The notes beneath the pieces were generated by a model. The model saw nothing but the letters and a program-made list of their open reading frames with translations, was not told the origin of the DNA and searched no databases. A stretch of DNA of 54,416 nucleotides from an uncultured Bacteroidia bacterium. GTDB lineage: Bacteria > Bacteroidota > Bacteroidia > Bacteroidales > F082. The stretch covers positions 1-54,416 of the forward strand of contig CADCJI010000018.1 of the NCBI GenBank assembly GCA_902801625.1. The letters are read 5' to 3'. The first letter of the stretch is position 1; each line of letters opens with the position of its first letter. The translations under genes and the position numbers were made by a program. Below are positions 19,450-26,853 of the stretch, piece by piece.

Positions 19450-21219
19450 ATGGAAATAAAAAGAGTCTTCGATCTTCTTGACAACTATGTCGAGAAGTAC
19501 CCCAACCAACAAGAAGCCCTTGCTGGAAAAAAGAACGGTCAATGGGTGAAATACAGTTCTACATCATATAAAGAACATGCCGATACGCTGAGTTATGCCC
19601 TTATTGAGTTGGGCATTGAGAAAGGCGACAAGGTGGCGATGATTTTGACCAACCGTCCCGAATGGAACATGCTTGACATGGCTATCAGCCAAGTGGGTGC
19701 CGTCACGGTTCCTGTCTATCCCACCATCAGCGAAGAGGACTACCGCTACATCCTTCACGACTGCGATGCCAAGATGGTCATCATCGACGGCCTTAGCGTG
19801 ATGAACAAGGTGACCAACATCTTGCCTGATGCGCCCAACGTAAAATTGGTCTATACCATGGTCGACCGCGAGAAATATCCCTATTTCGACCAGCTGCTTC
19901 AACTTGGTAAGGAACATCCTCATGCTGAGGAGTTGGCTGCCCGCAAGGCTGCTGTCGATGAAATGGAGTGTGCCACCATCATTTATACTTCGGGTACCAC
20001 TGGTACGCCTAAAGGTGTGATGCTCTCTCACCACAACTTGATGAACCAGTTCCCGAACTTCCACTACACCATCAGCGACACCTCGAACAAGGCCTTCAGC
20101 TTCCTGCCCGTGTGTCATGCCTACGAGCGCGCACTGAATTATTGCTACCAGTATCGCGGCATGTCGATTTACTATGCCGAGAGTTTGGGTACCATTGCCA
20201 ACGACATGCGCGAGGTGCATCCCACAATGATGTGCGCTGTGCCGCGTGTGCTTGAACGATTCTACGACGCCATCCTGCAGTCGGGCAAAAAGCAGAAGGG
20301 CATCAAGAAACGCATCTTCTTCTGGGCAGTGCGCCTTGGCGAGCGTTACAAGATTGACGCGGTCAGCCGCCATTGGTTCTATGATTGGAAGTTGGGTATC
20401 GCCGACAAGTTAGTATACGCCAAAATCAGACAGGGCATTGGCGCCGACAATTTCGACATCATCGTGTCGGGTGCTGCTGCCATTTCACAGAAGATCGCTG
20501 GATTCTTCTCGGCCATCAAGATGCCCGTGTTCGAAGGCTATGGTTTGACTGAAACCTCTCCTGTTATCGCCGTCAGTAACCGCAATCCACATGGGCGCGA
20601 AGTAGGTTATGTGGGGCAGCCGTTGCCAGGCACCGAGGTGAAGATTGCCGAAAACGGCGAAATCCTTTGTCGTGGCCACAATGTGATGATGGGCTACTAT
20701 AAACAGCCTGAGCTCACCAAAGAAGTGATTGATGAGGATGGTTGGTTCCACACGGGCGATATGGGTGAGTTTGACCAATATAACCGCCTGAAGATAACAG
20801 GTCGTATCAAGAGCCTCTTCAAGACTTCGGGCGGCAAATACATCAACCCTGACATGATTGAAGCCAAGTTCTCCTCCTCCAAACTGATTGAGCAGATTTT
20901 GGTGGTAGGTGAGAACCAGAAGTTTGCCGGTGCCCTCATCATCCCGAGCTTTACCGACCTAAAGGCTTGGTGTGCCGAAGAGAACATCCCTTACACGACC
21001 AACGAGGAGATGATCCAAAAACCTGAAGTGCTGAAGCGTTATGCTGCCGAAATCAACGAGCTGAACAAGGGTTTGGGCGAGACCGAAAAGGTCAAGAAGC
21101 AGGTGTTGCTTGCCGATGAGTGGAGCATCAACAATGGCATGCTCACTCCGACGCTCAAGGCCAAGCGTAAAGTCATTACCGCGAAGTATAAGGATGTCAT
21201 CGATAAGATGTTCGCTTAG
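19450..21219 (+). CDS. fadD: Long-chain fatty acid-CoA ligase (AMP-binding)
   Basis: A 589-aa member of the ANL adenylating enzymes. The phosphate-binding loop YTSGTTGTPKGVM is at about 179-191, the adenine motif GYGLTETSP near 365-373, and the hinge/ATP motif (GWFHTGDMG, ITGRIKSLFKTSGGKYINP) follows, with the C-terminal Lys-bearing lid intact. It activates fatty acids to acyl-CoA through an acyl-AMP intermediate at the inner face of the membrane, for lipid synthesis or degradation. The ATG at 19450 is preferred to an in-frame TTG at 19444. It is monocistronic, ending against convergent speA across two large hairpins. The gene symbol is by family; chain-length preference is unknown. Confidence 0.9.
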   Translation: MEIKRVFDLLDNYVEKYPNQQEALAGKKNGQWVKYSSTSYKEHADTLSYALIELGIEKGDKVAMILTNRPEWNMLDMAISQVGAVTVPVYPTISEEDYRYILHDCDAKMVIIDGLSVMNKVTNILPDAPNVKLVYTMVDREKYPYFDQLLQLGKEHPHAEELAARKAAVDEMECATIIYTSGTTGTPKGVMLSHHNLMNQFPNFHYTISDTSNKAFSFLPVCHAYERALNYCYQYRGMSIYYAESLGTIANDMREVHPTMMCAVPRVLERFYDAILQSGKKQKGIKKRIFFWAVRLGERYKIDAVSRHWFYDWKLGIADKLVYAKIRQGIGADNFDIIVSGAAAISQKIAGFFSAIKMPVFEGYGLTETSPVIAVSNRNPHGREVGYVGQPLPGTEVKIAENGEILCRGHNVMMGYYKQPELTKEVIDEDGWFHTGDMGEFDQYNRLKITGRIKSLFKTSGGKYINPDMIEAKFSSSKLIEQILVVGENQKFAGALIIPSFTDLKAWCAEENIPYTTNEEMIQKPEVLKRYAAEINELNKGLGETEKVKKQVLLADEWSINNGMLTPTLKAKRKVITAKYKDVIDKMFA

Positions 21220-21220
21220 C

Positions 21221-21297
21221 AGTTTTTGTTCTACCGTGCATAGATTCCATTCCCGCATACCCTTGCTTGGAATGACATGCACGGTAGAGCAAAAACT
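21221..21297. terminator. Terminator-like hairpin with conserved ATAGATTCC/GGAATGACAT tip (copy 1)
   Basis: The outer arms 21221-21241 and 21277-21297 pair over 21 bp with one mismatch; the A5/T5 ends make it a bidirectional terminator after fadD. The tip holds ATAGATTCC ... GGAATGACAT, which recurs in other hairpins of the window whose outer arms are unrelated. Confidence 0.8.
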
Positions 21298-21298
21298 T

Positions 21299-21370
21299 GA
21301 ATTGCCTGACCTCTAATGTCATTCCTGTTAAGGAATGTGCGATTGGAATCTATTAGAGGTCAGGCAATTC
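21299..21370. terminator. Terminator-like hairpin with the conserved tip in reverse orientation (copy 2)
   Basis: Arms 21299-21317 and 21352-21370 are a perfect 19-bp inverted repeat. The tip, read on the minus strand, is AGATTCC ... GGAATGAC with flanking AT, the same core as the adjacent hairpin but inverted. It ends 3 nt before the speA stop, so the two hairpins separate two convergent genes, one core facing each gene. Confidence 0.8.
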
Positions 21371-21373
21371 ATT

Positions 21374-23260
21374 TTACTCCAAATAAGTATATCCGTATAG
21401 CCCTGACCGGTAGTTCGACAAGAACTCCTTGCCTTCTTCAACCGAAATCTTGCCTTCCTTCACGCACTTGGTGACCCAAGTCTCCACCGTGCGGACGAGT
21501 TTCTTCGGGCTGTATTGCACATATTCCAGCACATCAGCCACGGTCTCGCCATCGATGACTTGGTCGATGTAGTAGCCCTTTTCGTCCACCGAGATGTGCA
21601 CCGCGTTGGTGTCGCCAAACAGGTTGTGGAGGTCGCCCAAGATCTCCTGATAGGCACCCACGAGGAAAACACCAATATAATAGTGTTCCTTTTCGCCAAA
21701 GGAGTGCAGCGGGATGGTGTGTTGCGTCGACTTGGCGACAAAGTTGGTGATTTTGCCGTCGCTGTCGCAAGTGATGTCCTGCAAGGTGGCGAGGTGGGTT
21801 GGGTTCTCATCAAGTCTTTGGATGGGGATGATGGGGAAGAGCTGGTCGATGGCCCAAAGGTCGGGCAGCGACTGGAACAGCGAGAAGTTGCAAAAGTATT
21901 TGTCGGCCAAGAGCTTCGGCAATGAAGTGAAGTCTTCGGGAACGCGTTTCAGGCTGTTGGCGATGTGGTTCACCTCGCGGGCAATGCTCCAAAACAGGCG
22001 TTCAATCTTGGCACGCGACTTGAGGTCGAGCAGGCCGAGGCTGAACAGGTTGAGGGCTTCCTCACGGATTTCTTGGGCATCGTGCCAGATTTCCAAGGAA
22101 GAGCTCTTGGTCAGCTCGTCCCATGAATCATAAAGTTCCTTGATGAGCTCGTGGTCGTTTTCCTCAGGCTCCTCATCGTCGTCCCATTCAGGCAGAGAGG
22201 TCTTTTCCAGCACCTCGAAGATGAGCACAGAGTGATGTGCTGTTAGGGCGCGCCCCGACTCGCAGATGACGTTGGGGTGGGGGAGTTCGTTCTTGTCACA
22301 GGCATCCACGATGGTATAGATGGCGTTGTTGGCGTATTCCTGGATGCTGTAGTTGACCGAGCTGGCGCTACTTGAGCTGGTGCCGTCGTAGTCGACGCCG
22401 AGGCCACCGCCCATGTCGACGTATTCGATATGGTAGCCCATCTTGTAAAGTTGCACATAGAATTGTGCCGCCTCACGCAAGGCCACATTGATTTTCTTGA
22501 TCTTGCTGACCTGGCTGCCGATGTGGTAGTGTACCAATTTCAGGCAGTCCTTCATGTCGTGTTCTTCAAGGAAGTCGAGGGCTTCGAGGAGTTCGGAAGA
22601 GGTGAGGCCGAACTTGCTGCCGTCGCCACCCGATTCCTCCCATTTGCCTGCGCCGGAGCTGGCCAACTTGATGCGCACACCGAGGTTCGGCGTGACTTTC
22701 AGTCGACGGGCAATCTTGGCCGTAATCTTCAGTTCGTTAAGCTTTTCAATGACGATGATAATTTTACGACCCATCTTTTGGGCCAGCAAGGCGAGTTCGA
22801 TGAATTCTTCGTCCTTGTAGCCATTACAAATAATGAGCGAGTCGGAGTCGGTGCCGAGGGCGATGATGGCGTGGAGCTCTGGCTTTGAGCCGGCTTCCAG
22901 ACCGATGTTGCACTTCTTGCCGTGGCTGACGATCTCCTCGACCACGGGGCGCATTTGGTTCACCTTGATGGGCATCACCACGAAGTTTTGGCCGTGGAAT
23001 TCGTATTCCTTGGCCGCCTCCTTGAAGCAGGAATCGATCTTGTTGATGCGGTCGTCGAGGATGTCGGGGAAACGTAACAGCATAGGAGCTGAGACGTCCC
23101 TAAGTGACAGCTCGTCAACCAGTTCTGGCAGGTCGACCGAGGCACAGCCTTCCTTGGGTGTCACGACCATGTGGCCTTTTTCGTTGATGGAAAAATAACT
23201 ACCGCCCCAGCCTTTCACGTTGTAAAGGTCTTCGGAGTCTTCAATGCGCCATTTTCTCAT
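21374..23260 (-). CDS. speA: Biosynthetic arginine decarboxylase
   Basis: A 628-aa fold III (alanine racemase-like) PLP decarboxylase, the usual SpeA length. The PLP Lys is K99 in MPIKVNQ; the Gly-rich phosphate site appears as VDMGGGLGVDYDG, and the C-terminal barrel carries CESGRALTAHHSVLIFEV, where the Cys is the second-subunit catalytic residue of this family. It makes agmatine from arginine, the first step of the agmatine route to putrescine/spermidine. The Mg2+-dependent biosynthetic form is cytoplasmic in most bacteria. Single gene, convergent with fadD. A TAGTTTTG -7 box lies 28 nt upstream. Confidence 0.95.
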   Translation of the reverse strand: MRKWRIEDSEDLYNVKGWGGSYFSINEKGHMVVTPKEGCASVDLPELVDELSLRDVSAPMLLRFPDILDDRINKIDSCFKEAAKEYEFHGQNFVVMPIKVNQMRPVVEEIVSHGKKCNIGLEAGSKPELHAIIALGTDSDSLIICNGYKDEEFIELALLAQKMGRKIIIVIEKLNELKITAKIARRLKVTPNLGVRIKLASSGAGKWEESGGDGSKFGLTSSELLEALDFLEEHDMKDCLKLVHYHIGSQVSKIKKINVALREAAQFYVQLYKMGYHIEYVDMGGGLGVDYDGTSSSSASSVNYSIQEYANNAIYTIVDACDKNELPHPNVICESGRALTAHHSVLIFEVLEKTSLPEWDDDEEPEENDHELIKELYDSWDELTKSSSLEIWHDAQEIREEALNLFSLGLLDLKSRAKIERLFWSIAREVNHIANSLKRVPEDFTSLPKLLADKYFCNFSLFQSLPDLWAIDQLFPIIPIQRLDENPTHLATLQDITCDSDGKITNFVAKSTQHTIPLHSFGEKEHYYIGVFLVGAYQEILGDLHNLFGDTNAVHISVDEKGYYIDQVIDGETVADVLEYVQYSPKKLVRTVETWVTKCVKEGKISVEEGKEFLSNYRSGLYGYTYLE

Positions 23261-23288
23261 TTCGCTTTGTTTTATTGGTTTTGGGCTG

Positions 23289-23296
23289 CAAAACTA
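23289..23296 (-). promoter_or_regulatory. -7 box for speA
   Basis: TAGTTTTG on the minus strand fits TAnnTTTG, 28 nt before the ATG. Confidence 0.55.
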
Positions 23297-23338
23297 TTAA
23301 AAAAACCGATTGTTGATGCGTTATTTGTGTATTATGAC

Positions 23339-23346
23339 TAATTTTG
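23339..23346 (+). promoter_or_regulatory. -7 box upstream of the BadF-type kinase
   Basis: TAATTTTG matches TAnnTTTG. It is 190 nt before the kinase ATG, so the transcript would carry the nested palindromic leader at 23360-23516. Confidence 0.4.
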
Positions 23347-23359
23347 CACAAAATAATAT

Positions 23360-23516
23360 GGGAAAGACAATCATAAGCCTTTACCCTCATGGCGGAGGAA
23401 TATCCGCCATCCCTCAAGCGCGAAGACGAGTCTTTCACGTTTGGGGATTGCGGGTCACCTCATTCCACGAATGTGGAACCGCAATGAGGGATTTAGGTGG
23501 AAGAATTGTCATTCCC
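23360..23516. repeat. Nested palindromic leader of the kinase gene
   Basis: Several stems sit one inside another: GGGAAAGACAAT (23360-23371) with ATTGTCATTCCC (23505-23516), CCCTCAT (23384-23390) with ATGAGGG (23484-23490), ATGGCGGA (23389-23396) with TCCGCCAT (23403-23410), and TTCCAC (23463-23468) with GTGGAA (23473-23478). The outer right arm contains the GGAATGACA motif (reverse strand) of the terminator-tip elements. It may be a mobile palindrome or a structured leader RNA. Confidence 0.6.
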
Positions 23517-23536
23517 TATAATATAATCATAAGCGA

Positions 23537-24376
23537 ATGAGATTAATCATCGATGCCGGCTCCACCAAAATGGGATGGATTCTCATGGATGGCCCTGTGG
23601 TTAAAGCACATTTTGTGACCAAGGGCTTCAACCCGAATTATTCTCCCATGCAAGACCTTGTAGAGATATGCCGCGGCGCGTCTCTACCCAACGGCAACAT
23701 TCATTCCATCCATTATTACGGCACGGGCTGTGGCAACGAACAGAATTGCCAAGCCATCAAAGAAGTGTTCCAAAACCAATTTCCCGATGCGGAAATCCAT
23801 GTCACCCATGATCTGATGGCCGCCTGTCATGCCGTCTTAGGCCATGAAAGAGGCATCGCTTGCATTCTTGGAACGGGTTCAAATTCTTGTCTTTATGATG
23901 GCAAGGACATCCTCGAAAAAGCGGTGTCGTTGGGCTATCTTGTCGGTGACGAAGGCAGTGGCATGCACATCGGCAGGGAAGTGGTGAGGGCCTATTTCTA
24001 TGGCTTCATGCCTGAGGAATTGCGGATAAAATTCGATATGGAGTATCATTTGGTGTTGAAGGATTTCATTCAGAGGCTGTATCACGAAGGCCAGCCTTCA
24101 AAGTATTTAGCCTCCTTTGCCAGATTTGCAGGAGAAAACCAGTCACATCCTTATATCCAAGGCTTGGTGAAAGGCTGTTTCAAAGCCTTCATTGAGGCCT
24201 TTGTTCTTCGTTACGAAGGTTGTAAATCATTAAGAGTTAGTTTTATTGGCTCTGTGGCTTTCTATTTTCAGGACATCTTGAAAGAAAGCCTTTCCGATTA
24301 TGGCCTCACTTTGGGTGAGATTATGCAAGCGCCTGCTGAAGGGTTGATAAAGTATTATCAAGGAGGGACTACCTGA
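23537..24376 (+). CDS. BadF/BadG/BcrA/BcrD-family ATPase, N-acetylglucosamine kinase-like
   Basis: A 279-aa actin-fold kinase. Phosphate 1 motif at the start (LIIDAGSTKMGWILMDG), the catalytic region near HVTHDLMAAC, and the phosphate 2 motif CILGTGSNSCLYDG followed by the sugar-kinase-like LGYLVGDEGSGMHIGREVV. Bacteroidota proteins of this size and pattern are usually annotated as N-acetylglucosamine kinase-like, phosphorylating amino sugars in the cytoplasm, but the family also includes other activators and the substrate is uncertain. The long leader upstream is highly palindromic. The next gene starts 53 nt later with its own -7 box. Confidence 0.8.
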   Translation: MRLIIDAGSTKMGWILMDGPVVKAHFVTKGFNPNYSPMQDLVEICRGASLPNGNIHSIHYYGTGCGNEQNCQAIKEVFQNQFPDAEIHVTHDLMAACHAVLGHERGIACILGTGSNSCLYDGKDILEKAVSLGYLVGDEGSGMHIGREVVRAYFYGFMPEELRIKFDMEYHLVLKDFIQRLYHEGQPSKYLASFARFAGENQSHPYIQGLVKGCFKAFIEAFVLRYEGCKSLRVSFIGSVAFYFQDILKESLSDYGLTLGEIMQAPAEGLIKYYQGGTT

Positions 24377-24385
24377 GATTTTTAT

Positions 24386-24393
24386 TATTTTTG
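24386..24393 (+). promoter_or_regulatory. -7 box for the FISUMP gene
   Basis: TATTTTTG matches TAnnTTTG, 36 nt before the ATG at 24430. Confidence 0.5.
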
Positions 24394-24429
24394 CAACTTC
24401 TTATTTATCATTAACCAAAATTATCAGTT

Positions 24430-25671
24430 ATGAAAAGAGTATTTATCTTATTGGTGAGTTTGTTCGCGATGATGGCATCAAGCTTGAGTGCTACGGCACA
24501 GGAGATTACTATCACATTGTATCCAGGCAATAACTGGATTAGCTATCCCAATGCTGAAGTTATGGATATTGCCTCGGCTTTGGGTGACTTTGTCCCTATG
24601 AATGGAGACGTTATCAAGTCGCAGTACACCTCTTCCTCCTATAACAACGGAAACTGGAGGGGAGGCGTAGCGCACTTCATGCCTGGCTGGGGATACATGT
24701 ACTATTCTGCGCGTAGCGAGACGGTAGAATTCTCCTTCGCGCAGTCCTCATCCACTTCCGTGGCGACTGCCATGCCGACCGACATCACCGCCACGAGTGC
24801 GGCGGTAGGCGGCACGGTGACTGTGCTTGAGGGTTCGCACGTGTTCCTGCGAGGCGTGTGTTGGGGTACGGAGCCGAATCCCGACATTGATGGCGAGCAT
24901 ACCACCGAGGAAACTGGCATTGGCAGCTTCAGCAGCACGCTGGAAGGCCTGAACCCGAACACGACCTATTATGTGCGTGCCTACGCGGTCTCTGACCATG
25001 GTTTGGCCTATGGCAACGAGCAGAGCTTCACCACCGAGGCAGGCGGCGGCAGCGGAGGCGACCACGCCTACGTTGACCTCGGCCTGCCGAGCGGCCTGTT
25101 GTGGGCCACCTGCAACGTGGGTGCCGACAACCCCGAGGACTACGGTGACTATTTTGCATGGGGCGAGACACAGCCGAAGGAATATTACGACTGGAGCACC
25201 TACCAGTATGCAAACGGCACCTCTTGGCAAGACCCGCAACTCACCAAGTACTGCACCAATGCCGACTATGGCTACAACGGCTTCACCGACGATCTGACCA
25301 CCCTGTTGCCCGAGGACGACGCGGCCACGGCCAACTGGGGCTCTGACTGGCGCATGCCCACCAAGGAGGAATGGCAGGAGCTCTACAACAACACAACCGT
25401 TACTTGGACGACCCAGAACGGCGTGAACGGAAGACTCTTCACCGCCTCGAACGGCAACAGTCTCTTCCTGCCTGCCGCTGGCTGCCGCTACTATAGCGGT
25501 CTCGACTATGCTGGCAGTTGGGGCAGCTACTGGTCGAGTTCGCTCAACACGGTCTACCCGGGCAGCGCGTGGTTCTTCTGCTTCGTTTCGGACGATTTCC
25601 GTATGAGCAGCGACGACTACCGCTACCGTGGGTTCACTGTACGGCCCGTTTGTTCTTCGCGTCAGAACTAA
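24430..25671 (+). CDS. Secreted Fn3-FISUMP protein, candidate DGR variable protein
   Basis: 413 aa. Signal peptide to about residue 24 (SLSATAQ); an N-terminal beta module (NNWISYPNAEVMDIASALGDF); an Fn3-like domain at about 115-202 (LNPNTTYYVRAYAV); a Gly-rich linker; then a FISUMP/C-type-lectin-like domain from about 211 (YVDLGLPSGLLWATCNVG, YFAWGET, WRMPTKEEW, GCRYYSG, YWSSS, GFTVRPV). In other Bacteroidota, lectin-fold proteins of this kind serve as targets of diversity-generating retroelements, the variable region being the last 40 or so codons. Here that stretch is rich in Ser, Tyr, Asp, Asn and Trp codons, and a GC-rich stem-loop follows the stop. The 3' half looks more GC-rich than the 5' end. 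No T9SS domain. Export is clear; the DGR link is inference because no template repeat or reverse transcriptase lies in the window. Confidence 0.85.
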   Translation: MKRVFILLVSLFAMMASSLSATAQEITITLYPGNNWISYPNAEVMDIASALGDFVPMNGDVIKSQYTSSSYNNGNWRGGVAHFMPGWGYMYYSARSETVEFSFAQSSSTSVATAMPTDITATSAAVGGTVTVLEGSHVFLRGVCWGTEPNPDIDGEHTTEETGIGSFSSTLEGLNPNTTYYVRAYAVSDHGLAYGNEQSFTTEAGGGSGGDHAYVDLGLPSGLLWATCNVGADNPEDYGDYFAWGETQPKEYYDWSTYQYANGTSWQDPQLTKYCTNADYGYNGFTDDLTTLLPEDDAATANWGSDWRMPTKEEWQELYNNTTVTWTTQNGVNGRLFTASNGNSLFLPAAGCRYYSGLDYAGSWGSYWSSSLNTVYPGSAWFFCFVSDDFRMSSDDYRYRGFTVRPVCSSRQN

Positions 25672-25700
25672 CCCTTGTTACGGGCAAGACGGGCAAAGAG

Positions 25701-25769
25701 CGAAAAAGTTATCGGGCGGGGGCGCACGCGGTAGCGTGCACGAAGGCCCCCGTCCAGCAACTTTTTTCG
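25701..25769. promoter_or_regulatory. GC-rich three-stem hairpin directly after the FISUMP gene
   Basis: Outer stem CGAAAAAGTT / AACTTTTTTCG, middle stem GGGGGC (25718-25723) / GCCCCC (25746-25751), inner stem GCACGC (25724-25729) / GCGTGC (25734-25739) with a GGTA loop. It may be a terminator (T6 on the right). Its place 30 bp after a putative variable region also fits the hairpin/cruciform found downstream of DGR variable repeats. Confidence 0.7.
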
Positions 25770-25788
25770 GAATAAAAAAACAAATCAT

Positions 25789-25986
25789 ATGTCACAATTA
25801 AAAGAAATACTTGAAAAGGAGAAAGAACGTGGCTCGTTGGAGCAGTGTGCGGTAATCCATCTGTTCCGTGAGGGCACATTTTACCGTGCCTACGAATGGA
25901 GCGCGTGGCTTTGTGTTCGCTATTTCGCTGAACTTAAGGTCACGCATCGTATGTTGAAAGGTGGCGAGTGGGGTGCTCTCTGCTGA
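25789..25986 (+). pseudogene. Truncated small ORF, possible DGR-associated remnant
   Basis: 65 codons from ATG: a charged N-terminal helix (SQLKEILEKEKERGS) and an aromatic, compact stretch (FREGTFYRAYEWSAWLCVRYF) that looks like a real folded protein, ending abruptly in KGGEWGALC and a stop. I know similar starts in longer Bacteroidales proteins next to FISUMP genes, but cannot cite a family. Neither other frame continues the protein, so an internal deletion, rather than a simple frameshift, best explains the short end. A hairpin terminator follows at 26019. It could also be a genuine short protein. Confidence 0.45.
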
Positions 25987-26018
25987 CAGTGAACCTAAGT
26001 CAAGGGCGTTAGTTTTGT

Positions 26019-26045
26019 GGAGACATGCTATTTGGGCGTGTCTCC
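26019..26045 (+). terminator. Terminator after the truncated ORF
   Basis: GGAGACA (26019-26025) pairs with TGTCTCC (26039-26045), followed by ATTGTTTTTG. Confidence 0.55.
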
Positions 26046-26070
26046 ATTGTTTTTGTGTCGTCTTTTCAGC

Positions 26071-26482
26071 CGCTTTGCGCCGCGTCGCTTCGTGTCATTG
26101 CGAGGAGGCACGACGAAGCAATCCAGGGAAGCCGCAACCTGCAAACGCTGTCGTTTACCAGCTATGTTATGTTTAGAACCCTCGTCGTTTCGCGTCATTG
26201 CGAGGAGGGACGACGAAGCAATCTAGGAGTGTCGCTTTTTATCTGGATTGCTTCGTACCTCGCAATGACGCAAAGCGGGTCCGGGTGCGAAGCCCAGTAA
26301 TGAGCGTCGCATAGTTTCTTTGTCGCTTTGCGCCGCGTCGCTTCGCGTCATTGCGAGGAGGAACGACGAAGCAATCTAGGGAAGCCGCAACCTGCAAATG
26401 CTGTCGTTTACCAGCTATGTAATGTTTAGGACCCTCGTCGTTTCGCGTCATTGCAAGGAGGAACGACGGGCGCCATCTAGGA
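26071..26482. repeat. Array of GATTGCTTCGT / CATTGCGAGG palindromic repeats with a 158-bp direct duplication
   Basis: Copies of CGTCATTGCGAGGAGG.ACGACGAAGCAATC occur at about 26095, 26193, 26346 and 26443, with an inverted copy (GATTGCTTCGTACCTCGCAATGACG) at 26246. Block 26071-26228 is repeated directly, with few differences, at 26324-26482. The 500 bp between the truncated ORF and the GIY-YIG gene hold only this array and the terminator at 26019; I see no gene. Such palindromes are known as dispersed REP-like repeats in many bacterial genomes. Confidence 0.85.
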
Positions 26483-26488
26483 ATCACG

Positions 26489-26785
26489 TTACAATAAATA
26501 GTACAAGTCATCCCAATTCGGATTCGTTCCTTCAATCAAGGCAATCTTCGCAGCTCTCGACCCTCCTTTTATCTGCTTCTCCCTTTCAATAGCCTCTTTG
26601 ATGGAAAGGTGCTCTTCGTAATAGCCCAACTTGTCGACAGAATACTTCGCCGTGAAACTTTCGGGATGGAGCTTTGTCTTATGCTCATAGACACGGCGTT
26701 TCAAGAAAGAGGTAACACCAGTGTATAGTGTTCCATTGCGATTGTTGAAAAGGATGTAGACGAAGCCTTTTTTGTCTGGGTTCAT
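26489..26785 (-). CDS. GIY-YIG nuclease superfamily protein (UPF0213-like)
   Basis: A 98-aa single-domain protein with the GIY-YIG core: YILFNNRNGTLYTGVTS, the catalytic Arg in KRRVYEHK, and a following helix with the Glu/Lys-rich IEREKQIKGG. Single-domain members of this type are common in Bacteroidota; most have no proven role, and related proteins have weak DNA nuclease activity. The frame is open and starts at a good ATG with a TACCTTTG -7 box 20 nt upstream. It sits between two clusters of palindromic repeats, the stop being 7 nt from the nearest copy, so it may be carried by, or act on, these elements; that is speculation. Confidence 0.85.
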   Translation of the reverse strand: MNPDKKGFVYILFNNRNGTLYTGVTSFLKRRVYEHKTKLHPESFTAKYSVDKLGYYEEHLSIKEAIEREKQIKGGSRAAKIALIEGTNPNWDDLYYLL

Positions 26786-26805
26786 GTCGTGTGAGGTTTT
26801 GTTTG

Positions 26806-26813
26806 CAAAGGTA
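26806..26813 (-). promoter_or_regulatory. -7 box for the GIY-YIG gene
   Basis: TACCTTTG on the minus strand matches TAnnTTTG, 20 nt before the ATG. Confidence 0.55.
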
Positions 26814-26853
26814 TGGAATTAAAGTGAATGGATTATATGAAACTTTATTATCT

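Noticed and set aside
26489-26785. Homing endonuclease inside an intron
   Set aside because: No split gene or group I intron core surrounds it; small stand-alone GIY-YIG proteins are common in the phylum.
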